Assembly (NCBI RefSeq): GCF_017916475.1
Contig: NZ_JAFMTB010000002.1
Coordinates: 558,001 to 622,000 of the forward strand
Length of the DNA: 64,000 bases
Direction: 5' to 3'
DNA from: Patulibacter sp. SYSU D01012
Lineage (GTDB): Bacteria; Actinomycetota; Thermoleophilia; Solirubrobacterales; Solirubrobacteraceae
Both the position numbers and the translations under genes were made by a program. Below are positions 1 to 6,341 of this stretch, piece after piece. How positions within the stretch are numbered: the first letter of the stretch is position 1; each line of letters begins with the position of its first letter. Under the pieces are notes generated by a model. That model was given only the letters and a program-made list of their open reading frames with translations. It was not told the DNA's origin and did no database searches.

Positions 1-444
1 CGAGAAGCCGATCGCGATCGCCTTCGCGCTCGCCGGATCGGGCGCCGTCTTCGTGCGGCCGACGGGCGACATCCCCGTCGCCGACTGCCAGACGTACCAG
101 TAGTGCGTGTCGGGCCGCAGGCCGCCGACGCGCGCCTTCAGCGTGTGGTCGACCCCCGACGAGGTCGGCACGACGGTCGTCGCCACGACCCGTCCCAGGC
201 CCTCGTCCTCGGCGACGATCAGCCGCGCGGCGGTGCGCGGGCGCGGCGTCGTGACGCGGCCCCAGAACGTCACCGCGTCGGGCGCCGGCTCGCCCGACGC
301 GACGCCGTCGAGGAACTCCCCCGGTCCGATCCCGCGCGCGCCCGTCAGCAGCCGGGCGTGCGCCGGCGTGGTCAGGGCGGCGCCGGCCAGGACGGTGCCG
401 GCGCCGCCGACGAGGGTCCGACGGGTGATCCGTGTCGCGCGCAT
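1..444 (-). CDS. PhoD-like alkaline phosphatase, N-terminal part (runs off the window)
   Basis: The first 148 codons of a leftward gene continue past base 1. The N-terminus carries a twin-arginine signal (TRRTLVGG at residues 7-14) followed by a hydrophobic stretch and an Ala-x-Ala-type cleavage region near THAHA/PAHA, so the protein should be folded in the cytoplasm and exported by Tat. The mature part shows GVASGEPAPDAVTFWGRV and HYWYVWQSATG, typical of the PhoD_N domain that precedes the metallophosphatase domain of PhoD phosphatases/phosphodiesterases. The metal-binding catalytic domain is outside the window, so activity cannot be judged. The ATG at 444 is chosen because it directly precedes the Tat motif. 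Confidence 0.85.
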   Translation of the reverse strand, partial: MRATRITRRTLVGGAGTVLAGAALTTPAHARLLTGARGIGPGEFLDGVASGEPAPDAVTFWGRVTTPRPRTAARLIVAEDEGLGRVVATTVVPTSSGVDHTLKARVGGLRPDTHYWYVWQSATGMSPVGRTKTAPDPASAKAIAIGFS

Positions 445-597
445 GCGGCGTCCAAGGATCGCCGCCCGTGCCGCGCGGGAAGTGACGAACGCGTGAACGT
501 CCTACGGACGGTAGGAAGCGCCGGGGTGCAGGGGCGCCGTGCGGACGGGAGCGGCACGCCCGGATCACGCGCGGCCCTCCGCCGGAGCGCGGCGGGG

Positions 598-894
598 TCA
601 GCGGCGGCGCAGGAGCGCCAGGGGTGCGGCCAGGTTGAGGATCCACCCCACGCCGAACGCGCGCGGGACGAGGGGCGACCGGCGGTCCGGCTGCCACATC
701 GTCCCGCGGACGCGGGCCAGCGTAGGCGGCCGCAGGTCGTACGGCACGACGCCGAGCACGCGGCCGTGCCAGGTGCGACGGGCGCGCGGCGTGCGCAGCT
801 CGCGAGCGACGGCCAGGACGAGCGCCCCGCCGGCGACCGCGGCGGCGGCGCGGCCCGGGGTACGGCTGGTCGGGGACGGGTCGATGGCGGTCAT
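598..894 (-). CDS. Small DUF5808-type membrane protein
   Basis: A 98-residue protein with one N-terminal hydrophobic segment (about residues 17-30) and a C-terminal hydrophobic end. The core reads RTWHGRVLGVVPYDLRPPT and VPRAFGVGWILNLAAPLAL, resembling the DUF5808 pattern in which a profile of Asp/Arg residues is followed by a V-P-R-x-F-G-x-G-W-x-L-N motif. Function is unknown. Its ATG overlaps the stop of the upstream DUF4031 gene (ATGA, 891-894), so the two are probably translationally coupled. The family call is from memory of the motif, not from a search. Confidence 0.65.
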   Translation of the reverse strand: MTAIDPSPTSRTPGRAAAAVAGGALVLAVARELRTPRARRTWHGRVLGVVPYDLRPPTLARVRGTMWQPDRRSPLVPRAFGVGWILNLAAPLALLRRR

Positions 895-1214
895 CTGCGC
901 TCCGGGCGGGATCGGTCGGCCGCCTCGGAGTCTGCCGCACGGTGCGCCCGCCGCGCCGCCATGTTCCGCCGCGCCGCCGCGCGCCAGCTGACGGGCACGG
1001 CCCCCAGGGCGATCGCCCGCTCGCGGCCCTCGCGCGTCAGGTCGTAGTGGTCGTGCCACGGCCGTCCCGGCTTGTGCTGGAACCACGCCCGCCGCAGGCC
1101 CAGCCGCGCCGCGAACGCGTGCAGCTCCTCGGTCGCGTCCGCCTGCAGGTGGCCCCCGCCCGTCCACCGGCCCCAGTCGCCGCGGACGAAGCCGTCGTCG
1201 ACGTAGACGGTCAT
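891..1214 (-). CDS. DUF4031 domain protein
   Basis: A 107-residue protein beginning MTVYVDDGFVRGDWGRW. The start MTVYVDD, the HLQADATEELHAFAARLGL segment and the PWHDHYDLTREGRERAIALGA segment are characteristic of DUF4031 proteins, small actinobacterial proteins of unknown function. A GGAGGGG stretch lies only about two bases before this ATG, which is short spacing, so the in-frame ATGs at 1223 or 1226 are alternatives. It is the first gene of a two-gene leftward unit with the DUF5808 gene. It is divergent from the MFS exporter, with the operator at 1401-1430 in between. Confidence 0.75.
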   Translation of the reverse strand: MTVYVDDGFVRGDWGRWTGGGHLQADATEELHAFAARLGLRRAWFQHKPGRPWHDHYDLTREGRERAIALGAVPVSWRAAARRNMAARRAHRAADSEAADRSRPERR

Positions 1215-1400
1215 CCCCTCCATCATCGCGCCGACGGCGCACGGCCGTGTCGAGGCACCTCGGCGGTCGCGGCGTCGTCCATCCGCGGCCCGTCTGCTCC
1301 GCCCGCCTGGGCCCGCGGGCGTCCGTTCGCGTGCGCCGGCCCGCGTCCGTCCCGCCCGCGCAGGCGAACGGTGTTGGCGCGTTCGCACTCTGGACGAATC

Positions 1401-1430
1401 TACATCGAGAGAAAACTTTCTGTCGCTGTA
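1401..1430. promoter_or_regulatory. 30-bp imperfect palindrome, likely repressor operator of the MFS gene
   Basis: The left half TACATCGAGAGAAAA and the right half CTTTCTGTCGCTGTA pair at 12 of 15 positions. The perfect centre is AGAAAACTTTCT at 1410-1421. It ends 11 bases before the exporter ATG and is strikingly AT-rich for this genome. Size and placement fit a TetR-type operator, which is inference. No regulator gene is adjacent. Confidence 0.55.
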
Positions 1431-1441
1431 TTCTTCTCCGC

Positions 1442-2980
1442 ATGGCCTCTCCCCCTGCCGCCGCGGCGCCGCCCGCGGCCTCCGACGCGATCGACCGCGA
1501 GACGTGGATCGTCGCGGGCGTCGTGATGCTCGGCGCGATCATGTCGATCCTCGACACGACCGTCATCAACGTCGCGATCGACCGCCTCGCGTCGGACTTC
1601 TCCTCCTCCCTGACGACGATCCAGTGGGTCGTCACGGGCTACACCCTCGCCCTCGCCGCCGTCATCCCCGTGACGGGCTGGGCGTCGGACCGCTTCGGCA
1701 CGAAGCGCATCTACCTGTGGTCGCTCGCCCTGTTCGTGGGCGGCTCCGTGCTGTCCGGCCTGGCGTGGAGCGCCGGGTCGCTCATCGGCTTCCGCGTGCT
1801 CCAGGGCATCGGCGGCGGCATGATCATGCCCGCGGTCATGACGATCATGACCAAGAAGGCCGGCCCGCACCGCATGGGCCGCGTGATGGGCGCGCTCGGC
1901 GTGCCGATGCTGATCGCCCCGATCGCCGGCCCCGTCCTGGGCGGCTGGCTCGTCGACGACGTCTCGTGGCGGTGGATCTTCTTCATCAACCTGCCGATCG
2001 GGATCATCGCCTTCGTCCTGGCCCTGCGCGTGCTCGAGCGCGACGAGCCGCAGCCCGCCCACCGCATGGACTGGCTGGGCCTGCTGCTGCTCTCCCCCGG
2101 CCTGACGCTGGCGATCTTCGGCCTGGCCGAGTCCGCCAGCGACGGCTTCGGCGCGACGAAGTCGTGGCTGCCCACCGCCGCCGGCGCGCTCCTCGTGGCG
2201 ACCTTCCTGTGGCACTCCTGGCGCAGCGAGAACCCGCTGATCGACATCCGGCTGTTCACGCACAGCCGGGCGGGCGCGGCCGCGGGCACGTTCATGCTCT
2301 TCTCGATCGCGTTCTTCGGCTCGCTGCTGCTCGTGCCGCTCTACTACCAGTCCGTCCGCGGCGACACGGCGCTGCAGGCCGGCCTGCTGCTCGTCCCACA
2401 GGGCCTGGGGTCGATGCTGACCATGCCGATCGCCGGCCGCCTGACGGACCGCTTCGGCCCCGGCCGGTTCGCCGCCGTCGGCATCCCGCTGATCGTCGTC
2501 GGCCTGTCCCCCTTCGCCTTCGTCGACGCAGACACGTCGTACTGGCTCCTCGGCGGCTTCAGCTTCGTGCTGGGCCTGGGCATGGGCATGTCGATGATGC
2601 CGACGATGACCGCCGCGATGCAGGCCGTCCCGCCGCAGGCGATCGCCCGCACCAGCACGGCGATGAACATCATCCGCCAGTCCGGCGCGTCGATCGGCAC
2701 CGCGATCCTCTCCGTGATCCTGGCGTCGAACATCAAGGACCAGCTCGGCGGCGCCGCCGGCGGTGGCGGCGGCTTCGACGCCGTGCACGGCATGAGCGAG
2801 GCGCAGCGCACCGCCGTCGCGCAGCCCCTGGCCGACGCGTTCTCGTCGACGTTCGTCTGGGCGCTGATCCTGCTGGCGCTCGCGTTCCTGCCGGCGCTCG
2901 CGATGGCGCTGTGGCGGGACAAGCCGGCCGAGCAGGACGCCGGCGAGCCCGGCGCCGGCGTGCCGCTGGTGATGGAGTAG
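1442..2980 (+). CDS. DHA2-family MFS multidrug exporter (EmrB/QacA type)
   Basis: A 512-residue integral membrane protein, the usual length for 14-helix DHA2 proton antiporters. Helix 1 contains the family signature LDTTVINVAI (about residues 35-44), followed by QWVVTGYTLALA in helix 2 and the motif A loop GWASDRFGTKR. Motif C (GPVLGGWLVDDVSWRWIFFI) is present around residue 155. These proteins expel drugs or metabolites using the proton gradient; the substrate is not predictable. The ATG at 1442 is chosen because it gives a normal short cytoplasmic tail (MASPPAAAAPP) just downstream of the palindromic operator. The longer open frame upstream is not membrane-like. The gene ends before a strong hairpin. 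Confidence 0.92.
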   Translation: MASPPAAAAPPAASDAIDRETWIVAGVVMLGAIMSILDTTVINVAIDRLASDFSSSLTTIQWVVTGYTLALAAVIPVTGWASDRFGTKRIYLWSLALFVGGSVLSGLAWSAGSLIGFRVLQGIGGGMIMPAVMTIMTKKAGPHRMGRVMGALGVPMLIAPIAGPVLGGWLVDDVSWRWIFFINLPIGIIAFVLALRVLERDEPQPAHRMDWLGLLLLSPGLTLAIFGLAESASDGFGATKSWLPTAAGALLVATFLWHSWRSENPLIDIRLFTHSRAGAAAGTFMLFSIAFFGSLLLVPLYYQSVRGDTALQAGLLLVPQGLGSMLTMPIAGRLTDRFGPGRFAAVGIPLIVVGLSPFAFVDADTSYWLLGGFSFVLGLGMGMSMMPTMTAAMQAVPPQAIARTSTAMNIIRQSGASIGTAILSVILASNIKDQLGGAAGGGGGFDAVHGMSEAQRTAVAQPLADAFSSTFVWALILLALAFLPALAMALWRDKPAEQDAGEPGAGVPLVME

Positions 2981-2986
2981 TCCGCC

Positions 2987-3016
2987 CGCGGGTCGCGCCG
3001 CCCGGCGCGACCCGCG
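2987..3016 (+). terminator. Hairpin terminator after the MFS gene
   Basis: A 13-bp perfect stem (CGCGGGTCGCGCC with its complement) and a 4-base loop, seven bases after the MFS stop codon. There is no clear U-tract, as is common in very G+C-rich genomes. Confidence 0.6.
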
Positions 3017-3079
3017 TGGACGCCGCCGACCGCAGGGAGCGGTCGCGCGGCGCCCGGCTCCGGTACTCTTCACCGTCCT

Positions 3080-3153
3080 CGGGGAGTGGCGCAGTCTGGT
3101 AGCGCACCCGGCTGGGGGCCGGGCGGTCGCAGGTTCAAATCCTGTCTCCCCGA
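3080..3153 (+). tRNA. tRNA-Pro (anticodon GGG)
   Basis: The 74-base cloverleaf has an acceptor stem CGGGGAG/CTCCCCG, an anticodon stem CCCGG/CCGGG around loop CTGGGGG (anticodon GGG) and T-arm CAGGTTCAAATCCTG, with discriminator A and no encoded CCA. It is the integration target of the downstream island. The part from 3111 onward is repeated at 16394, so the 3' half of the working gene probably arrived with the island. Confidence 0.95.
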
Positions 3154-3211
3154 CTCCGAGGAACGAAGGGCCCGCACCGCGGGCCCTTCGTCGTTCCGGG
3201 GCGCCCCCGCA
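3111..3211 (+). repeat. Left attachment-site repeat (attL) of the tRNA-Pro island
   Basis: This 101-bp segment runs from the tRNA-Pro anticodon loop through the tRNA 3' end and the following terminator. It recurs at 16394-16494 with only two differences (A/T at 3163 and C/G at 3196). The first 52 bp are identical. Direct repeats of a tRNA 3' end are the classic product of tyrosine-recombinase integration. Confidence 0.92.
3161..3196 (+). terminator. tRNA-Pro terminator (attL copy)
   Basis: The 12-bp perfect stem CGAAGGGCCCGC/GCGGGCCCTTCG has a 3-base loop, extended by GAA/TTC-like pairing, directly after the tRNA. The same hairpin is in attR (16447-16473), so both junctions keep a terminator. 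Confidence 0.7.
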
Positions 3212-3269
3212 ACTGCGGCGGGGTCCAGCTTGACCCGGGGACTCGTGCGTGCTGGGCGACTTGGAGGGC

Positions 3270-3494
3270 ATGGACGAACAGCTGCCGCTCACGCCCGCCC
3301 GCCGCTTCCCGCGTCCGCCGACTGGCTCTGAGGCGCGCCTCCTTGCGGCTGACATCGCCGCCTGGCTAGGCGTCACCGTCGCCGGGTTCTAAGCCGAGAC
3401 CCGAGCCAACCGCATCCCACACATCCCGGTCGGCCGCTACTACCGCTACCCCCCTCGAGCATCGAGGCCTGGCTGAGAGTTCAGGAACACCGAT
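3270..3494 (+). pseudogene. Broken excisionase-like HTH gene (xis)
   Basis: The ATG at 3270 follows TTGGAGGG. The frame encodes a short leader and then LLAADIAAWLGVTVAGF, the start of a MerR-like/HTH_17 excisionase helix-turn-helix. A TAA at 3390-3392 interrupts it where family members have a Tyr codon (TAC to TAA would explain it). Beyond the stop the same frame continues AETRANRIPHIPVGRYYRY. A one-base slip in a run of seven C residues near 3450 then moves the expected SSIEAWLRVQEHR end into another frame, ending at the TGA in 3492-3494. Both lesions are in the given sequence; the C-run slip could be a sequencing error, the nonsense codon is less likely to be. Confidence 0.7.
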
Positions 3495-4500
3495 GACCGC
3501 CACGCCGCCTTGGCACCGGCTCGCTATTGCAGAAGCACGGCACTTGGTGCGGCCGCTGGCGGCTGCCTAACGGCCGGCGCCTGTCACGCCGCATCGGCCC
3601 GATCCGCGCCCCGGAACGAACACCGGACTGACCCCCCGCGAAGCCGAGGCGCAGCTGCGCAAGATCGTGCTCGCCCAGGAGGTCTCGCCGAACCCGAAGG
3701 CCGCCGCCCGCTACACGATCAACGATGGGGCGCTCGCACTCATCGAGCACGAGCGCGCCCAGGGCGTCAGTCGCAGCTACATCCAGACCCTCAGCGCCGC
3801 CCAGCGCCACCACTTCGGCCCGGCAATCGGAGCGATGGTCCTGAGTAAGGTCCACCGCCGCGACGTCGAGGCGATGAGCGCACGACTCCTCTCGCACGGT
3901 TTGGTGCCGAAGACCGCCGCGAACACGCTGAAGCGCCTCTGCGGCGTGTTCGAGCACGCGATCGACCTCGAGTGGGCCACCGACAGCCCCGTCCGCCGGG
4001 CTGCGAGACCGCGTCACGTCCGCGACACCGACCCGGACCTGCGCTTCCTCACCCTCGAAGAGCTCGAGGCGGCCCTCAGAGCGATCCCGAACGAGGTCGT
4101 CGTTCGCACGCCGGCGCCGTACCGAGCCGGCCGCCCAGGCCCAGCACCGCCACCACCACCCGACGCCCTCGGACCCGTGCTCCGAGTCCTCGTCCTCACC
4201 GCCGCCTGCCCCGGCCTCCGCCAAGGCCAGCTCCCCGGCCTCCGATGGCGAGACGTCGGCTGGCCCGTCCAACCCATCCGCGTCGGCCGGACCTGGCGCC
4301 GCACCGAGTTTCGGCGGCCGCGGTAAGTTCGACCTCTCGACCCGCCGCTCCGTCCCGATGGCCAACCGCGTCACGGCCGAGTTCGACGCCTGGTTCAAGC
4401 GATCGATCTACACCGCCGACGACGACCTGGTCTTCGCCCACCCACAACTCGGCACACCGCTCGACGGCGGGAAGGTCACCAAGACGTCTGGGGTGTGGGA
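3493..4500 (+). pseudogene. Decayed, truncated tyrosine-recombinase integrase
   Basis: Pieces in different frames spell an actinobacterial phage-type integrase. The first is GTGSLLQKHGTWCGRWRLPN (SAM-like/AP2-like N-terminus, about 3515-3575). It is followed by LTPREAEAQLRKIVLAQE through a core-binding domain in an open frame to 4326. Next comes the catalytic box-I arginine context CPGLRQGQLPGLRWRDV, and then, after a one-base shift at the TTT near 4310, FDLSTRRSVPMANRV and DDLVFAHPQLGTPLDGGKVTK. At least three frameshifts are visible. After about 4490 the HxxR box and the nucleophilic tyrosine are absent and sequence of another family begins. The ATG at 3493 overlaps the xis stop. The protein cannot be functional. 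Confidence 0.8.
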
Positions 4501-4514
4501 GTTCATCCGGACTG

Positions 4515-5046
4515 GCGTCGGAGATCGCCGCGTTCGATCAGACCGCCTTCAGTGAAGCGGTCGAGGGGATGCTTCGTTAGGGAGGTCGGGCTCGATGGCA
4601 AGTCGAAGGCGGACCTCGACTCGCAGAAACGGGTGCTCGGACAGTCCTGGAGGTCGTGGACGCGCGTCCACGACCGACCACCATTCACAGCGTTGCCGCG
4701 TCCGAGCCCGTGCTCGACGCTCTTCGTGAGAGCCGAGCAGCGCGCCCATTCTTCATTGGTGGCGCGGGAGCGAGAAGCAGACCGAGGAAGCCATCGAGCT
4801 CGGCTGCTTCTTCTCGATCAACGGCGCCGAGATCAGGCGTCCGAAAGCGCTTCCCTGCTGCCGCCGGAACGCGTTCTCACTGAGACGGAGTCTCCGTACT
4901 CGCGGCGCTCGGACCCAGCTGCGAGCAAGCGAGCTGCGGTCGGGACCACGGAGCGGGCGCTGATGCATGCGTGGGGAATGAACGAGCTGGCTCTCCGTCG
5001 GCTGCTGTGGCAGAACCTCGGCGAGCTGTTCGAACGCTGCGACTGA
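4515..5046 (+). pseudogene. Remnant of a TatD-family metal-dependent hydrolase, QatD-like
   Basis: Five fragments spread over three frames line up as one TatD-family protein: EIAAFDQTAFSEAVE, then EVGLDGKSKADLDSQK, then TTIHSVAASEPVLDALRE, then ILHWWRGSEKQTEEAIELGC plus FFSINGAEIRRPK, and finally ERVLTETESPYSRRSDP followed by ALRRLLWQNLGELFERCD and a TGA. These match family landmarks (GEIGLD, the metal-binding His and the ETD-P region). The N-terminal metal site is missing and at least four frameshifts are needed, so it is dead. The LHWW and YSRRSDPAAS wording resembles QatD of the Qat anti-phage system. No qatA, qatB or qatC is left, so the QatD assignment is inference. Confidence 0.65.
4652..4675. 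repeat. 24-bp perfect palindrome
   Basis: Each 12-base half is GGTCGTGGACGC or its complement, with no spacer. It lies inside the TatD/QatD-like remnant in a stretch that still reads as protein (VVDARPRP), so it may be coincidental and not a binding site. Confidence 0.6.
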
Positions 5047-5252
5047 CGGACGATGTCCCGCCGGCCGTCCAGGAAACGATGCTGACGGCTGGTCTGCGGT
5101 AGCGGGGCCAACGACAGCGGTCGGGCTCCGCGAGCGCGCTGATGTAGCTGTCAATGCTCCGGTCGGCCGAAGGTTCGCCATCCGGGCGCTTTCAGGTCAC
5201 GCGTCTCCGGTGTCGCGGCGCCAACGAAGCGAGCGTCGCGGCGTGGCTGGTT

Positions 5253-6341
5253 TCAGGCTGCGGCGCGTAGAGTGCCGCGGCTGAGGACGCTGGCCGTGGT
5301 CGACTGCCGCCCGTCCTCGATTCGCTTCTCGGCTTCGCGCATCTCCTTGAGCGAAGACGGCTTCCAGTGGTACTGCCAACCCATCCCATCTTCGTCCTGC
5401 ACCGTTGACCGGCCAAGGCGATCGAATCCAGGCAGGGATTTTACAGCGGCACCCGCGCTGAAGCGGATGTGCCGATCGTGAGGCATTCGCACGTCGCCCT
5501 GCCTCCATGGGCCCGTGACTACGTCGACCCTTGCGATCTGGCCGTTGGCGGCCGGTTGCCAGAGATCGGTGATCATCGCGGCTGCGTCGGCCGCGTCGCG
5601 AGGGTTGCGCTGGCCACCGCTCGCGCCCATGAGCACGACCTCGGCGCCCGGTTGCAGGACTCGGTCGAGCCATCGCAAGAGCCACACGACGGCTTCAGAG
5701 TCCCAGCGCGCCGATCTCGGCCGGTTGTCGTGATGCCAGCAAACGTTGCCGAACAGGTACTGATCGACGACAACGACCCGCCGAGAGAGAAGGGCAACGG
5801 GCAGAAGAACCTGCTTGAAGAAGTCGTCGCGCGAAGCGCCATGTTCGAGGACCCCACGATCGGCGAGCTCACGCAGCGCGTCCAACGTGTTGCAGTAGGC
5901 CGCACTGTGCGCGGCGGCAACTTCCAGATTCGATTGGGCGTCGCGGTACAGGCCAGAGCCGTCGACGCCGAGCGCGGCGGCTTGTCCGTCCGGGAGGACG
6001 GCAACTTGGGCTCGACGACCCCAGACTTGTCGCAGCTCATCCATTCCGGTGACTGCGCCGAGCCGTTCAGCGACAGGCGGCGCGAAGTAGGTCAGCCGCT
6101 TGCGCTTCTTCAACTCCTCTAGCACCGTCAGCCAGCGGTTCCTCACGCCAGGCGGAGCAGTTCCCATTCCGCGAGCGGCCAGGAGGAGCTCCCTCTCTTC
6201 GTCGGGGCTGGTGAAGACGAGGAGACCGTGAGCTTCGATCGCCCGGATCAGCGTCTCGTGCTGAGCCTTGGCGGCCGCAGGCGGCAGCTGATCGCTCAGG
6301 TCGCCGAGCGCTCCCGGCGCCAGGGACATCCGCGCGATCAC
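5253..6341 (-). CDS. Protein of unknown function with HDR motif; possible PLD-like effector
   Basis: A 362-residue soluble protein, last gene of the island operon. Its GTG start overlaps the preceding stop as GTGA (6338-6341); the ATG at 6329 is an alternative. I do not recognise a named family. The C-terminal half has VVVDQYLFGN (190-199), then a helix ending LQPGAEVVLMGAS (229-241), and MPHDRHIRFSAG (286-297). A hydrophobic strand plus Asp-x-Tyr, followed about 90 residues later by HDR-x-[IL]-R-[FL], is how phospholipase-D-like and MIT-C-terminal-like domains look. In some defence systems such domains act as nuclease or recognition modules. That similarity is inference from motifs. The N-terminal 170 residues are alpha-helical in appearance with no recognised motif. 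Coupling suggests it works with the MTase::ATPase protein. Confidence 0.75.
   Translation of the reverse strand: MIARMSLAPGALGDLSDQLPPAAAKAQHETLIRAIEAHGLLVFTSPDEERELLLAARGMGTAPPGVRNRWLTVLEELKKRKRLTYFAPPVAERLGAVTGMDELRQVWGRRAQVAVLPDGQAAALGVDGSGLYRDAQSNLEVAAAHSAAYCNTLDALRELADRGVLEHGASRDDFFKQVLLPVALLSRRVVVVDQYLFGNVCWHHDNRPRSARWDSEAVVWLLRWLDRVLQPGAEVVLMGASGGQRNPRDAADAAAMITDLWQPAANGQIARVDVVTGPWRQGDVRMPHDRHIRFSAGAAVKSLPGFDRLGRSTVQDEDGMGWQYHWKPSSLKEMREAEKRIEDGRQSTTASVLSRGTLRAAA

Noticed and set aside
1400-3376. A 658-codon minus-strand open frame
   Set aside because: It covers the antisense of the MFS exporter and the tRNA-Pro gene and has no recognisable domain.
4652-4675. 24-bp perfect palindrome as an attachment or binding site
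   Set aside because: It falls within sequence that still reads as part of the TatD-like remnant, and no second copy was seen, so chance is a sufficient explanation.
4495-5046. A single 183-codon coding gene in the island
   Set aside because: Only its start and end resemble the TatD family; the middle of that family is in other frames. It is part of a pseudogene, not one protein.
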